From Alloprevotella tannerae ATCC 51259 (GTDB lineage Bacteria; Bacteroidota; Bacteroidia; Bacteroidales; Bacteroidaceae), in contig NZ_GG700642.1 in assembly GCF_000159995.1 (NCBI RefSeq), positions 1,072,242-1,136,241 on the forward strand: DNA of 64,000 nucleotides, given 5' to 3'. Under the pieces are notes generated by a model. It had not been told where the DNA came from. It made no database searches and was given only the letters and a program-made list of their open reading frames with translations. The position numbers and the translations under genes were made by a program. Of the stretch, positions 9,610 to 19,805 are shown piece after piece (position 1 is the first letter of the stretch; each line of letters begins with the position of its first letter).

Positions 9610-9617
9610 TAACTTTG
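9610..9617 (+). promoter_or_regulatory. -7 element of the recR promoter
   Basis: TAACTTTG fits TAnnTTTG and lies 20 bp before the recR ATG. The two -7 boxes of the divergent pair are only 11 bp apart. Confidence 0.65.
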
Positions 9618-9636
9618 CCATTCCAACTCTGACTGA

Positions 9637-10248
9637 ATGAACGAACAATATCCTTCAAAACATTTAGAACGGGCACTAAATGAATTTACCAAACTACCGG
9701 GTATCGGGAGGCGAACGGCATTGCGATTAGTCCTTCATCTGCTAAAACAAGATAAGGCCTACGTAAATTCCTTTGCCGAAAGCCTTATTGCAGTCAAAGA
9801 AAAGATCCATTATTGCAACATATGCCACAACATCTCCGACACCGATATTTGCGAGATTTGTGCCAGCCCGCTACGCGATCAATCTGTCGTATGTGTAGTA
9901 GAAAACATATCAGGCGTATTAAGCATTGAGAATACAGGCGCCTTTCGCGGACTCTATCATGTTTTGGGCGGCGTTATATCTCCTATGGATGGCGTTGGGC
10001 CTTCTGATCTTGAAATAGATAGTTTGATTGACCGAGTAGCAAGTGGAGAGGTAAAAGAGATTATTTTTGCACTAAACCCGACAATGGAGGGTGACACCAC
10101 AATCTTTTTTATTCAGCGTAAACTCGCACAATATAACGTCAAGCTTACGACCTTGGCGCGCGGTGTTAGCGTTGGAGAGGAGTTGGAATATACTGACGAA
10201 ATCACATTAGGACGTTCTATCACTGAGCGTATAGAAATCAAGCAATAA
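9637..10248 (+). CDS. recR: Recombination mediator RecR
   Basis: 203 aa; works with RecO and RecF to load RecA at gaps. An N-terminal helix-hairpin-helix ([17 protein letters not shown]) is followed by a four-cysteine zinc finger ([17 protein letters not shown]) and a Toprim domain ([15 protein letters not shown]...), with the C-terminal [15 protein letters not shown] block. Length is typical. First gene of a four-gene cluster with a membrane protein, glycosyltransferase and acetyltransferase. Confidence 0.97.
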   Translation: MNEQYPSKHLERALNEFTKLPGIGRRTALRLVLHLLKQDKAYVNSFAESLIAVKEKIHYCNICHNISDTDICEICASPLRDQSVVCVVENISGVLSIENTGAFRGLYHVLGGVISPMDGVGPSDLEIDSLIDRVASGEVKEIIFALNPTMEGDTTIFFIQRKLAQYNVKLTTLARGVSVGEELEYTDEITLGRSITERIEIKQ

Positions 10249-10254
10249 CAAGAA

Positions 10255-10707
10255 ATGAATAATCGAATGCAGCCTGATGCTACATCCCCATACTTCGTTT
10301 TTCAAAAGCGAGGCATCTTTTGCCTTTGGATAGTCATTATCATCTACGTTGCTTTATCTGAAGCAGAAATATTTCCGACGAGTTTTCTTGGGAAAAGTGC
10401 TGAGACAAAATATTTTTCAGACATCATTTCCATCGTAACTGCTATTGGCGGCTCCTTTTTGGCTTATTCCCTGCCCTCTTGGAAAAGAGTTGCAGCCATT
10501 TTAGGGCAGCCTACGACAGCACAGAGCAAGAAAAAGCAAGCAAAATGGATAAGTCTGCGATTATTCCTTTTATGCCTCGCAACGCTACCCAGCATTTTTT
10601 GCTACTACAGTATCTCTTTTACAGGCACATCGCTTTATAGCTTTTTTATTGCTGTAGTGGCTAGCATTCTTTGCTTTCCATTCAAATCAAAAGACTCTGA
10701 GCAATGA
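10255..10707 (+). CDS. Small integral membrane protein, function unknown
   Basis: 150 aa with four predicted membrane segments (about residues 17-36, 60-82, 103-122 and 126-143) and a short basic loop (SKKKQAKW) between the second and third. No family recognised. It starts 6 bp after recR, and its TGA overlaps the ATG of the glycosyltransferase (ATGA), so it is translated with the neighbours. Membrane location next to a glycosyltransferase hints at a surface-glycan role, but this is only context. Confidence 0.75.
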   Translation: MNNRMQPDATSPYFVFQKRGIFCLWIVIIIYVALSEAEIFPTSFLGKSAETKYFSDIISIVTAIGGSFLAYSLPSWKRVAAILGQPTTAQSKKKQAKWISLRLFLLCLATLPSIFCYYSISFTGTSLYSFFIAVVASILCFPFKSKDSEQ

Positions 10708-11831
10708 CTTTATCCATCATCATTGTCAACTACAATGTAAAGTATTATTTGGAACAATGTCTGCATTCTGTGTGGAAAGCAGTAGAAGGCATCGACAATG
10801 AAGTCTTTGTCGTAGACAATGCGTCCAAAGATGACTCAGTGGCGTACTTGAAAACCAAATTTCCACAACAGCAATACCCACACCTCCATATCATTGCCAA
10901 TCGTCATAATCTTGGTTTTGGGAAAGCAAACAACCTTGCGCTAAAAAAAGCAACCGGCGAATTTATACTTTTCCTCAACCCTGACACGATACTAACTGAA
11001 CACACGCTACACGACTGCATTGTTTTTGCTCGCACGCGTCCCAATTTAGGAGGCTTAGGCGTAAAAATGCTGCGCGACAATGGAGAGTTTGCTTTGGAAT
11101 CTCGGCGAAGTCTTCCTACGCCTTGGACCTCGTTTTGCAAGATCACGGGCTTAGCTACCTTGTTTCCAAAATCCAAGCTATTTGGCAAATATAATCTGCG
11201 TTTTCAGTCGGAAGACGAAAGTTCGCAGATTGATATTATATCGGGAGCCTTCTTGTTTGCAAAACACGAAGTGTTGAAAAAAACGGGCGGATTCGACGAA
11301 CAATTTTTTATGTACGGAGAAGACATCGACCTCTCTTACCGAATACTCAAAGCCGGCTATAAAAACTACTATCTGCCCACGCCCATTTTACACTATAAAG
11401 GCGAAAGTACGCACAAAAATTCTTTCCGCTACGTTCACGTTTTCTACGAGGCGATGCTTATCTTCTTCCGCAAGCACTACCGCCACTATAGTTTGTTATT
11501 GAGCATCCCCATTATGGCAGCCATTATCTTGAGCGCCTGCCTCTCACTCGTATCTCGCCAGTTGCGACGCTTTAAGCGTTTTCTCTTTCCCAAGCCTTCA
11601 AATGCTGAAGAACGCTGCTACTATAATGGGACTCACTTGGATGATTTCCTTCGACTCAATATGCCGCTAACAGAAGACGCCTCCAAAGCCCTATACTTTG
11701 TTTACGATACGGCAGATCTCTCATATGATGAAATACTGTCCCGTTTAAGCAACTCTGATCACAAGCATTATTTAGGAACGTTCTTCCCGAAAGAGAAAAT
11801 TCTCATTACAGCCGGCGACGTCTTCCATTAA
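10704..11831 (+). CDS. GT2-family glycosyltransferase
   Basis: 375 aa, related to rhamnosyltransferase-like GT2 enzymes. SIIIVNYNVKYYLEQCLHS opens the nucleotide-sugar-binding fold; FVVDNASKDDSV, FLNPDTIL (DxD-like position) and GGFDEQFFMYGEDIDLSYR are the family blocks. A C-terminal membrane-associated segment (about 267-285) follows the catalytic domain and the last 80 residues are less conserved. Probably transfers a sugar in surface polysaccharide or O-antigen synthesis; donor and acceptor unknown. Coupled to the upstream gene by a 4-bp overlap. Confidence 0.9.
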   Translation: MTLSIIIVNYNVKYYLEQCLHSVWKAVEGIDNEVFVVDNASKDDSVAYLKTKFPQQQYPHLHIIANRHNLGFGKANNLALKKATGEFILFLNPDTILTEHTLHDCIVFARTRPNLGGLGVKMLRDNGEFALESRRSLPTPWTSFCKITGLATLFPKSKLFGKYNLRFQSEDESSQIDIISGAFLFAKHEVLKKTGGFDEQFFMYGEDIDLSYRILKAGYKNYYLPTPILHYKGESTHKNSFRYVHVFYEAMLIFFRKHYRHYSLLLSIPIMAAIILSACLSLVSRQLRRFKRFLFPKPSNAEERCYYNGTHLDDFLRLNMPLTEDASKALYFVYDTADLSYDEILSRLSNSDHKHYLGTFFPKEKILITAGDVFH

Positions 11832-11846
11832 ACAAGCTAAAAGCCT

Positions 11847-12350
11847 ATGTTGCAGTTAAGAGCATTAGAGCCTGAAGATTTAGAGTTTCTATATACGATA
11901 GAAAACGATCCGAGTCTATGGGAGGTTACGTCTGCTTGCGGCCCTTATTCTCGCTATGCACTCAAGCAATATCTTGCAGCACAGCCCTCATCTATTTACG
12001 AAAACAATCAACTAAGGCTGATTGCAACAAAAGAAGATGGGCGCGCGATAGGCACAGTAGACCTATTTGACTTTTCGCCTACTGACAGGAGAGCTGAAAT
12101 CGGACTCGCCATTTTGAAAGACGAGCGCGGGAAAGGTTTTGGTCAGGAAATGCTACAACAAGCAACGGAGTATGCACGGCGTTTTCTCAACATTCATCAG
12201 CTCGTGGCGCACATTTCGCTCTGTAGCAACAAGCGCTCTCTGCAGGCCTTCCGACAATGCGGCTTCGAAGACCTTGTCATTTTAACCGATTGGCACTTTT
12301 GCAATGGTTTGTTTGAGGACGTTGTGTTAGTCAGAAAATTTTTACGGTAG
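11847..12350 (+). CDS. GNAT-family N-acetyltransferase
   Basis: 167 aa. RALEPEDLEFLYTIEND opens the protein, as in RimJ/RimL-like acetyltransferases; the acetyl-CoA loop is GLAILKDERGKGFGQEML, followed by VAHISLCSNKRSLQAFRQCGF. Likely acetylates an amino group of a protein or small molecule. It begins 15 bp after the glycosyltransferase stop, so it probably ends the recR cluster. Confidence 0.88.
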   Translation: MLQLRALEPEDLEFLYTIENDPSLWEVTSACGPYSRYALKQYLAAQPSSIYENNQLRLIATKEDGRAIGTVDLFDFSPTDRRAEIGLAILKDERGKGFGQEMLQQATEYARRFLNIHQLVAHISLCSNKRSLQAFRQCGFEDLVILTDWHFCNGLFEDVVLVRKFLR

Positions 12351-12822
12351 CCAGACTTTTAGTTACATCATTGCCACCTAAATCTTAACTCTACCCTTTC
12401 ATTACTTTTCTAAGCAATACCGAGTAGCTCATCGCAAATTTGGTTGTGAGCAAACGCAAGTCTACGCATCTGTGAGAATTACAACATTTTCTACGCTATC
12501 ATCGTGAAAGGACATTTGTACGCTCACGATGGTATAGGTGTACACTCACGATAAAAAGCTCGTACCATCGTGAAAGGACAAAGAAGAAGACAGAGTTGGG
12601 CGCGTAATATTAAAAAAGTGAGACTCGAAAGGTCAAGACGAAAGCGTCAGAATAACAGAAAAGGTGATAAAAAGAAAGGTGATGTGATACAAAAACTCGA
12701 CCGTAGCACATCCAATATGATGAGCAAAACGCCCATGGCACAATCTAAAAATTAAGGTAAAAGAAAAAGCTTGCAAATTTCAAGACTACATCTTCAAACT
12801 TACGAGCTTCTATTTCCAAACG
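12351..12822. other. Intergenic region between convergent units
   Basis: About 470 bp between the acetyltransferase and tRNA-Pro. It contains phased TCACGA array locus 2. A Lys/Arg-rich GTG-start frame at 12570-12755 begins inside the array and has no family resemblance, so I do not call it a gene. Confidence 0.6.
12502..12573. repeat. 22-bp phased TCACGA/TCGTGA array, locus 2
   Basis: The hexamer occurs at 12502 (TCGTGA), 12524 (TCACGA), 12546 (TCACGA) and 12568 (TCGTGA), each exactly 22 bp apart. The first and last are inverted relative to the middle pair, so the whole array is roughly symmetric. Spacers 12508-12523, 12530-12545 and 12552-12567 each contain GTAC. Confidence 0.85.
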
Positions 12823-12897
12823 TCGGGGTGAAAGGATTCGAACCTTCGACCCCCTGCTCCCAAAGCAGGTGCGCTAACCGGACTGCGCTACACCCCG
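12823..12897 (-). tRNA. tRNA-Pro (anticodon TGG)
   Basis: Minus-strand cloverleaf: acceptor CGGGGTG/CACCCCG, D-arm GCGCAGTCCGGTTAGCGC, anticodon stem CCTGC/GCAGG with loop TTTGGGA giving anticodon TGG, and T-arm with GGTTCGAATCC. The 3' CCA is not encoded. A TGG anticodon reads proline codons. Confidence 0.95.
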
Positions 12898-12940
12898 TTT
12901 GTTCGTTTCGGCTGCAAAGATAATATTTTATTTTTAAACA

Positions 12941-14197
12941 TCAATCAAACTTGATAGCTTTTGCAGGCTGAATGCGAGAAATAATAAAACTTGGTACGAC
13001 TAAGGCTGCCAAAGTTATGATGAAAGTGGATATATTCAGCAAGAGTATGTACCACCAATTCAGACTTATAGGCACCGTACTGACGTAATAGGTCTCAGGA
13101 TTGAGTTGTACCCACCCAAAATGTTGCTGAAGCAAAACTAAAGCCAAACCGATAACATTGCCAATTACTAATCCGCGAAGAATAATAAAGGCGGCGTAAT
13201 ACAAAAATGTATTGCGCATTCGCGTATTGGAAGATCCTAATGCCTTCAAAAGGCCAATTGTAGAGGTACGCTCCAAAATTAAGATGAGCAAACCACTGAC
13301 CATCGAGAAGCCGGCTACGAGCGTAACGAGCACTAATATGACCCAAATGTTTACGTCTAAAAGCGTCAGCCAATTAAAAACAGAAGCGGTCCGCGGATTT
13401 TCTTTTATGGACATCACGGCATAGGATGCGCCATTTTTATCTTTGCGACCATTAACCAAACGCCCTACGCGCCGAGTGGCTTGATCTAAAGCGGAAAAAT
13501 CTTTTACCCGCAACTCTAAACCGCTACTCTGATCCGGCTGCCAATCATTTAAACGATTGACAACAGCTTTTCCTGTCAGTGCAAATGAGCGGTCGAACTG
13601 CTTCATATTGGTGTTGTATATGCCTACAATCTTAAAGCGCCTCATTTTAATGGTGTTCTCAAAAAAATAGGCATAAACCAGATCTCCAACGTGCAGATTC
13701 AACAAATCGGACTGCGTTCGAGAGATGGCAATTTCGTTTGTAGACTTTGTCGCACTGAATTTTGGGAGATGACCGGCTACTAAGCAGCGCTTTAGAAACG
13801 AAACGTCATAGTCTTCACCCAAACCTTTCAACACGACAGCCTGAAAGTCGTTGGTTGTCTTCAAGATGCCTTGCTTTTCAGAAAAGCGTTGCAAATGAGC
13901 AATCTCAGGCAATTGTTGCAGTTTCTGAACAATTTCACCTTCTGTGACAACCGGATAACTTTCGGGAGACGCTAAAGCGTTAGTATCGAAAACTTCCAAA
14001 TGAGACCCAAATCCGGTAAGCCTATAGCTGATTTCAGACTTGAAACCAAGCACAACGCAAACGGAGACAATCATTACAGCCAGCCCCACTGCGATGCCGG
14101 AAGTTGCCACGATAATGGCCGGCGTGGATGCACGATTTTTCTGCTGCCGATCTCCGGCGGAGAAAAAGCGTTTAGCCAGAAATAATGATAGGTTCAT
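12941..14197 (-). CDS. FtsX/LolC-type ABC transporter permease
   Basis: 418 aa. An N-terminal membrane segment (about 25-50), a large periplasmic MacB-like domain (about 55-270) and three C-terminal membrane segments (about 280-305, 330-355, 375-405) give the LolC/LolE/FtsX topology. The family block SGLLILILERTSTIGLLKALGSS lies at the cytoplasmic loop. No ATPase gene is next to it. Likely extracts lipoproteins or other envelope substrates from the inner membrane. It follows the aminotransferase gene by 24 bp on the same strand. Confidence 0.88.
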   Translation of the reverse strand: MNLSLFLAKRFFSAGDRQQKNRASTPAIIVATSGIAVGLAVMIVSVCVVLGFKSEISYRLTGFGSHLEVFDTNALASPESYPVVTEGEIVQKLQQLPEIAHLQRFSEKQGILKTTNDFQAVVLKGLGEDYDVSFLKRCLVAGHLPKFSATKSTNEIAISRTQSDLLNLHVGDLVYAYFFENTIKMRRFKIVGIYNTNMKQFDRSFALTGKAVVNRLNDWQPDQSSGLELRVKDFSALDQATRRVGRLVNGRKDKNGASYAVMSIKENPRTASVFNWLTLLDVNIWVILVLVTLVAGFSMVSGLLILILERTSTIGLLKALGSSNTRMRNTFLYYAAFIILRGLVIGNVIGLALVLLQQHFGWVQLNPETYYVSTVPISLNWWYILLLNISTFIITLAALVVPSFIISRIQPAKAIKFD

Positions 14198-14221
14198 TTG
14201 GAAGTTTTCTGCAAGTCGTTC

Positions 14222-15421
14222 TTACTTCTTCTTACCGGGATATGCCTCGAGCGCCTTGCGCAATACGAGCAATGCGCGCTGCATATCTTCGATCTTGAGA
14301 ACGTAAGCGATGCGCACCTCATCGCGGCCTAAGCCCGGCGTAATGTAGAAGCCTTCTGCAGGCGCCATCATCACAGTCTGGCCTTCATAGCTGAAATCCG
14401 TGAGACACCATGCGCAGAAGTCTGATGCGTCTTCAACCGGCAGGCGTGCGATGGTATAAAATGCGCCCATAGGCATTGGTGAATAAACACCGGGAATTGC
14501 ATTTAAGCCCTCAATCAAACAATCGCGGCGCTTCAAGTACTCATCATAGCAAGATGTGATGTACTCTTGCCCGGCTTCGATAGATGCTTCTGCTACAATC
14601 TGCCCCAAAAGAGGAGGAGACAAACGTGCTTGACAGAACTTCATCGCTGCCTTGCGGACAGCTTCATTACGCGTCACAAATGCACCGATACGGATACCGC
14701 ACTCGCTGTAGCGCTTTGAAACAGAGTCGATCAGAATTACGTTTTGCTCAAGTCCCTCTAAATGACAAGCGGAAATATAGGGAGAACCTGCATAAATGAA
14801 TTCACGATATACTTCGTCGGAGATCAAATAAAGATTGTGCTTCTTGACCATCTCACGAATCTGATTCATTTCTTCAGGCGTATAAAGTCCACCCGTCGGA
14901 TTGTTAGGATTGCAGATCAAAATAGCTTTTGTGTGCTCATTGATCAGCTTTTCAAACTCCTCAACTTTCGGCAAGGCGAATCCATCATCAATAGAAGTGC
15001 TAACCGTACGTACCTTTGCGCCAGCTGCAATAGCAAACGATTTATAGTTGGCGTAAGTTGGCTCTGTCGTAATGACTTCGTCACCCGGATTGAGACAAAC
15101 CATAAATGCGAGCTGCACAGCTTCTGATCCACCCGTAGTAATGATAATGTCGTCAGTCGTCAGGTTGATGTTGTAAGTCTTGTAATAGTCTACTAGACGC
15201 TTACGATAGCTCAAAAAGCCTTGACTTGGACTGTATTCGAGCGTTTGACGAGTTACGTGCTTTAAAGCTTCAAGGCCTACTTCAGGTGTAGGTAAATCGG
15301 GTTGTCCGATGTTAAGATGAAAGACGTGTACGCCTTTAGCCTTGGCTGCATCAGCCAAAGGAGCCAATTTGCGAATCGGCGATTGCGGCATCTCTTCCGC
15401 ACGATGTGAAATTTCTAGCAT
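14222..15421 (-). CDS. PLP-dependent aminotransferase (aspartate aminotransferase-like, class I)
   Basis: 399 aa fold-type I aminotransferase. N-terminal NIGQPDLPTPE block, GGSEAVQLAF, the NPNNPTGGLY substrate motif, SDEVYREF (Asp contacting the pyridine nitrogen) and SVSKRYSECGIRIG, where the Lys of SxSK forms the Schiff base. The C-terminal part has GRDEVRIAYV with the carboxylate-binding Arg. The family transfers amino groups between amino acids and 2-oxo acids; the exact substrate is not clear. Likely heads a unit with the ABC permease. Confidence 0.92.
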   Translation of the reverse strand: MLEISHRAEEMPQSPIRKLAPLADAAKAKGVHVFHLNIGQPDLPTPEVGLEALKHVTRQTLEYSPSQGFLSYRKRLVDYYKTYNINLTTDDIIITTGGSEAVQLAFMVCLNPGDEVITTEPTYANYKSFAIAAGAKVRTVSTSIDDGFALPKVEEFEKLINEHTKAILICNPNNPTGGLYTPEEMNQIREMVKKHNLYLISDEVYREFIYAGSPYISACHLEGLEQNVILIDSVSKRYSECGIRIGAFVTRNEAVRKAAMKFCQARLSPPLLGQIVAEASIEAGQEYITSCYDEYLKRRDCLIEGLNAIPGVYSPMPMGAFYTIARLPVEDASDFCAWCLTDFSYEGQTVMMAPAEGFYITPGLGRDEVRIAYVLKIEDMQRALLVLRKALEAYPGKKK

Positions 15422-15445
15422 AATCAGAGGTTAAGAATAATACTG

Positions 15446-15453
15446 CAAAAGTA
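15446..15453 (-). promoter_or_regulatory. -7 element of the aminotransferase promoter
   Basis: TACTTTTG on the minus strand fits TAnnTTTG and lies 25 bp upstream of the aminotransferase ATG. Confidence 0.6.
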
Positions 15454-15729
15454 ATACTTGGCGAGTGATAAGCCAACAAATTCCAGTGTATTTTTCGACC
15501 TTTCTCAATAGTTCTTCACGATTTAACAGCTATTTTTCAGGAATAAGCGGAAAGACTATAGAAACCAAACAACTTTGAGAGGATGAATCTAAGATTTACC
15601 AGTCTCTTTACGCCATCGCAAATCTAAACAAATACGCCCTTATGCACTCACTTCAAGCAAAGAGTCTCTTTTTTTCAATTAAATATGCGCGGGAGAAATC
15701 CTATTTTGTATAAATATACGATGCTTTCT

Positions 15730-15760
15730 TTTGCCTTTCATATGAATTGCACTAAATTTG
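15730..15760 (+). promoter_or_regulatory. Promoter of the DUF177-rpmF unit
   Basis: TTTG (15730-15733), a 19-bp gap and TAAATTTG (15753-15760) give a full Bacteroidetes promoter. The -7 box ends 8 bp before ATG 15769, so the transcript is nearly leaderless. The 300 bp before it, back to the aminotransferase promoter, shows nothing else. Confidence 0.8.
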
Positions 15761-15768
15761 CACCCGCT

Positions 15769-16221
15769 ATGGCTAATTTAGAAAATCTCCAGATTGACTT
15801 AAAAAGAGCAACAACAGCCAACGAGTCTTTTGATTTAAGCTTAGACGATCATTTTTTTCAACAACTTGAACAAGAAGAAATATCAGGAGGCTCGATTCGC
15901 GTAAAGTGTTCTATAAAGCAATTTACTGAAGATACTTTCCAATTAAATTTCGACATAGCAGGAGAAGTCGAAGTGCTTTGTGATCGCTGTTTAGATGCTG
16001 TGCGTCTCCCAGTGGCGATCAGAGATCATTGCTTTGTAAGCTACGGAGAGGAAAATGAAAACCTTGACATAAAATGTATCTCACCATCAGAAAGGATTTA
16101 TGACTTGTCTTGGGACATTTATGAGCTGATCGAAACTTCACTCCCCATCGAACGTAAACATCCACAAGGGCTGTGTAATGAAGATATGCTTAGTAGATTC
16201 CAAATAGAAAATGAAGAATAA
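15769..16221 (+). CDS. DUF177/YceD-family protein
   Basis: 150 aa from ATG 15769. Matches the YceD family that is nearly always encoded before rpmF: VLCDRCLDAVRLPV in the middle and YDLSWDIYELIETSLPIERKHP near the C-terminus. The plant and bacterial homologues are linked to 23S rRNA accumulation. The frame is open to 15685, but the promoter between 15730 and 15760 makes ATG 15769 the better start. rpmF follows 20 bp downstream. Confidence 0.92.
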   Translation: MANLENLQIDLKRATTANESFDLSLDDHFFQQLEQEEISGGSIRVKCSIKQFTEDTFQLNFDIAGEVEVLCDRCLDAVRLPVAIRDHCFVSYGEENENLDIKCISPSERIYDLSWDIYELIETSLPIERKHPQGLCNEDMLSRFQIENEE

Positions 16222-16241
16222 CAACTAAAATACAATTAACA

Positions 16242-16430
16242 ATGGCACATCCTAAAAGAAGACAATCCAAGACGAGAACTCTGAAGCGCAGAACACACGA
16301 CAAGGCAGTTGCCCCGACAATGGCGATCTGCCCGAACTGCGGAGGTTGGCACATTTATCACACGGTATGCCCTACTTGTGGCCATTATCGTGGCAAGCTT
16401 GCCATCGAAAAGGAGACCGTAACGGAATAA
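16242..16430 (+). CDS. rpmF: 50S ribosomal protein L32
   Basis: 62 aa. Starts MAHPKRRQSKTRTLKRRTH as in L32 and keeps the four zinc-ribbon cysteines, CPNC and CPTC. It sits in the standard DUF177-rpmF-fabH order. Confidence 0.98.
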   Translation: MAHPKRRQSKTRTLKRRTHDKAVAPTMAICPNCGGWHIYHTVCPTCGHYRGKLAIEKETVTE

Positions 16431-16531
16431 TCTCTCTTATCCCGCGAGGTGCAATTTACAAGATGCGATTCAAATATGACTCGTAGCTTGTAAATTGTAT
16501 CTCGCTTTTGTTATTCATTAAACTCCTTTTT

Positions 16532-17524
16532 ATGATTAATGCAGCAATAACAGGCGTAGGAGGGTATGTACCCGAATACATATTAAATAATGACGAACTT
16601 TCTAAGCTGGTAGACACAAGCGACGAATGGATTATGGCGCGTGTCGGAATCAAAGAAAGACGTATCTTAAATGAAGAAGGACTTGGAACGAGCTATATGG
16701 CTCGCAAGGCTGTGAAGCAACTTCTCGAAAAGACGGGTACAGATCCTAAAGAAGTTGACGCGCTGCTTGTAGCATCTATTACGCCAGACTTCCATTTCCC
16801 CTCAACATCTTCTATTTTGGTGGGAAAATTGGGAATGACCAATGCACACGCGATCGACACGCAAGCGGCTTGCTGCGGATTCCTCTTTACGATGGATCAA
16901 GCTGCCTGTATGATACAAAGCGGACGCTATAAGAAGATAATTGTTTGTGCTGCTGAAAAGCTATCCGGCATTGTTGATTATACGGATCGCGCTACGTGTG
17001 CACTCTTCGGCGATGGTGCTGCTGCAGTGTTGGTTGAGCCAACTGAAGAAGACTTAGGGTGGAAAGATTCTCTATTAAGAACTGACGGAAAAGGTCTTCC
17101 TTTCCTCTGTCTGAAAGGTGGTGGATCAGTATGTCCTCCTTCTTACCACTCTTTGGAGCATCGTATGCATTATTTGCATCAAGAAGGACGAACCGTGTTC
17201 AAATATGCTGTAACTGATATGAGTGAGGTTAGTGCAAAATTAGCAGAGCGTAATAATCTGACTAATGAAAATCTTGATTATGTCATACCTCACCAAGCAA
17301 ATATCCGCATTATTGAGGCTGTAGCAAATCGCTTAGAAGTGCCGATGGAAAAAGTTTTGATAAACATCCAGCGTTATGGCAACACTTCAAGCGCAACAAT
17401 CCCCTTGGTATTATGGGATTTTGAAAAGCAACTACGCAAGGGCGACAAATTACTTCTAACGGCTTTCGGAGCAGGATTCACATACGGATCAGCCTATCTA
17501 AAATGGGCGTACGATCCGGCATAA
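16532..17524 (+). CDS. fabH: Beta-ketoacyl-ACP synthase III (FabH)
   Basis: 330 aa. Condenses acetyl-CoA (or branched acyl-CoA) with malonyl-ACP to start fatty-acid synthesis. Catalytic Cys114 is in QAACCGFL, the His in HQANIRI and the Asn in GNTSSATIP. ATG 16532 fits the conserved start MINAAITGVGGYVPE; an upstream ATG at 16508 would add eight non-conserved residues. A second Cys follows the catalytic one where E. coli has Ala. Confidence 0.96.
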   Translation: MINAAITGVGGYVPEYILNNDELSKLVDTSDEWIMARVGIKERRILNEEGLGTSYMARKAVKQLLEKTGTDPKEVDALLVASITPDFHFPSTSSILVGKLGMTNAHAIDTQAACCGFLFTMDQAACMIQSGRYKKIIVCAAEKLSGIVDYTDRATCALFGDGAAAVLVEPTEEDLGWKDSLLRTDGKGLPFLCLKGGGSVCPPSYHSLEHRMHYLHQEGRTVFKYAVTDMSEVSAKLAERNNLTNENLDYVIPHQANIRIIEAVANRLEVPMEKVLINIQRYGNTSSATIPLVLWDFEKQLRKGDKLLLTAFGAGFTYGSAYLKWAYDPA

Positions 17525-17583
17525 TGCAGCAGCTTCGATCTTTTGCTCTCTGTTATACAACTTTATAGAAAATAGCAACTATT

Positions 17584-18465
17584 GTGAAATCAGGTTTTGT
17601 AAATATTGTAGGTAATCCGAACGTCGGGAAGTCTACACTGATGAACTTATTTGTGGGTGAACGCATTTCTATTGCGACCTTTAAGGCGCAAACAACGCGC
17701 CACCGGATCTTAGGTATCGTCAATAAACCCGATGCGCAAATCATATTTTCTGATACGCCAGGCGTTTTAAAGCCCAATTATAAGATGCAAAAGGCAATGC
17801 TTACATTCTCTGAATCTGCATTGACTGATGCCGACATCTTATTATATGTAACAGACGTTATTGAAGATCAAGAAAAGAATAAAGAATTTCTTGAGAAGGT
17901 CGCAGTAGCAAACGTCCCGGTCTTGGTTTTGATTAACAAAATTGACCTTTCATCCCAAAAAGAAGTAGAACAGCTGATAAAGCAATGGCAAGAACGCTTA
18001 CCGAAGGCAGAAATTATTCCACTTTCAGCCAAGGCAAAGTTTAATACAGATACGGTCTTGCAACGCATTGAAGCACTCTTGCCAGAAGGGCCGGCTTATT
18101 TTGAAAAAGACCAGTGGACAGATAAGTCTGCACGCTTCTTCGTTACAGAAATTATTCGCGAAAAGATTCTGCTTTATTACGCTAAAGAGATCCCTTATTC
18201 CGTTGAAGTTGTCGTCGAACTCTTTAAAGAAGACGCAAAAAAGATTCATATCAATGCTGTGATCTATGTAGAGCGTGAGAGCCAAAAGGGCATCATCATC
18301 GGGCACAAAGGTATAGCTTTGAAGAAAGTGTCAACGGAAGCTCGAAAGGCCTTAGAGCGCTTCTTCAACAAGAGCATTTATTTGGAAGTCTTTGTAAAAG
18401 TCAACAAAGACTGGCGCAACAACGAACGCGCGTTGGAAGGATTTGGATATAAACTGAAGGACTAA
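17584..18465 (+). CDS. era: GTPase Era
   Basis: 293 aa; 30S assembly GTPase that binds 16S rRNA near its 3' end. G1 GNPNVGKST (residues 10-18), TT of the G2 region (KAQTTRHRI), G3 DTPGV, G4 NKID, and a C-terminal KH domain including [13 protein letters not shown]. The start codon is GTG at 17584; no in-frame ATG lies upstream. Followed 26 bp later by der. Confidence 0.96.
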   Translation: MKSGFVNIVGNPNVGKSTLMNLFVGERISIATFKAQTTRHRILGIVNKPDAQIIFSDTPGVLKPNYKMQKAMLTFSESALTDADILLYVTDVIEDQEKNKEFLEKVAVANVPVLVLINKIDLSSQKEVEQLIKQWQERLPKAEIIPLSAKAKFNTDTVLQRIEALLPEGPAYFEKDQWTDKSARFFVTEIIREKILLYYAKEIPYSVEVVVELFKEDAKKIHINAVIYVERESQKGIIIGHKGIALKKVSTEARKALERFFNKSIYLEVFVKVNKDWRNNERALEGFGYKLKD

Positions 18466-18491
18466 ACATCCACACTCTTAAAAGAACAGAA

Positions 18492-19805
18492 ATGAACAAA
18501 CTTGTAGCAATAGTAGGCCGTCCGAATGTCGGAAAGTCGACGCTTTTTAATCGCTTGACCGGCACGCGGCAAGCTATTGTCAGCGAAGAGGCCGGCACAA
18601 CCAGAGATAGACAATACGGCAAATGCGAATGGGGCGGACAAATCTTCTCTATTGTAGATACTGGTGGATGGGTGGTCAACTCCGACGATATTTTTGAAGG
18701 CGAAATACGAAAACAAGTATTGGTTGCTACAGAAGAGGCCGACCTGATTCTTTTTCTCGTAGATAATCAAACAGGCATTACGGACTTGGATGAAGACGTT
18801 GCTATGATTCTCCGTCAAGCCAACATCCCGGTTATTTTGTGCGCAAACAAAATCGAGAATAACATTGATCGATATAATGCGTCTGAATTCTATAAATTGG
18901 GTTTAGGAGAGCCAAACTGCCTTTCAGCAATCACTGGAAGCGGAACCGGAGACTTACTCGACACAATTATAGAACGCCTTGGGGCGGATCAAACGGAAGA
19001 AGAAGAGAATAACATTCCCCACTTTGCTATCGTAGGACGCCCCAATGCAGGAAAGAGCAGCTTAATTAACGCCTTTATCGGCGAAGAACGCAATATTGTG
19101 ACCGACATAGCAGGCACAACGCGCGATTCGATCCTTACACGTTATGACAAATTTGGCTTTGACTTTTATTTAGTCGACACAGCCGGCATTCGCAAGAAAG
19201 GAAAAGTCAATGAAGATTTGGAATTTTATTCTGTAATGCGCTCTATTCGCGCCATTGAACACTCCGATGTTTGCATCCTACTCATCGATGCTACACGAGG
19301 CATTGAAAGTCAGGATATGAATATCTTCAAAGTCATTCAGAAGAACAACAAAAGTCTTGTCGTAGCCATCAATAAATGGGATATAGCAGAGAATAAATCT
19401 CAAGAAGCTATCAAACATTTTATAGAAGTGATCAAAAGCCGTATGGCTCCATTCGATGATTTCCCTATTGTGTTCTGTTCTGCATTGACAAAACAGCGCA
19501 TCTATAAAGTATTGGAAACGGCTAAAGAAGTTTACGTTCAGCGAAAGATGCATATCAACACATCTAAGCTCAATGAGGAACTACTCCCACTGATCGAAGC
19601 CTATCCTCCACCCTCTATCAAGGGAAAATTCATCAAAATAAAATACTGCAGCCAACTTCCGGATACGCAAATTCCGTCTTTTGTTTTCTATGCTAATTTG
19701 CCGCAATACGTAAAAGACCCGTACAAGCGTTTTCTTGAAAATAAGATCAGAGAGAAATGGAACTTTTCCGGTACGCCAATCAACATTTTCATTCGTCAAA
19801 AATAA
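18492..19805 (+). CDS. der: GTPase Der (EngA)
   Basis: 437 aa with two tandem GTPase domains, unique to this family, needed for 50S assembly. First G1 GRPNVGKST (8-16) with G3 DTGGW; second G1 GRPNAGKSS with DTAGI and NKWD; C-terminal KH-like domain. The last 49 bp overlap the following lipoprotein ORF in another frame. Confidence 0.97.
   Translation: MNKLVAIVGRPNVGKSTLFNRLTGTRQAIVSEEAGTTRDRQYGKCEWGGQIFSIVDTGGWVVNSDDIFEGEIRKQVLVATEEADLILFLVDNQTGITDLDEDVAMILRQANIPVILCANKIENNIDRYNASEFYKLGLGEPNCLSAITGSGTGDLLDTIIERLGADQTEEEENNIPHFAIVGRPNAGKSSLINAFIGEERNIVTDIAGTTRDSILTRYDKFGFDFYLVDTAGIRKKGKVNEDLEFYSVMRSIRAIEHSDVCILLIDATRGIESQDMNIFKVIQKNNKSLVVAINKWDIAENKSQEAIKHFIEVIKSRMAPFDDFPIVFCSALTKQRIYKVLETAKEVYVQRKMHINTSKLNEELLPLIEAYPPPSIKGKFIKIKYCSQLPDTQIPSFVFYANLPQYVKDPYKRFLENKIREKWNFSGTPINIFIRQK

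Noticed and set aside
12570-12755. 61-codon Lys/Arg-rich ORF starting in the phased array
   Set aside because: GTG start within a repeat, low-complexity basic content and no family likeness; it looks like a chance frame.
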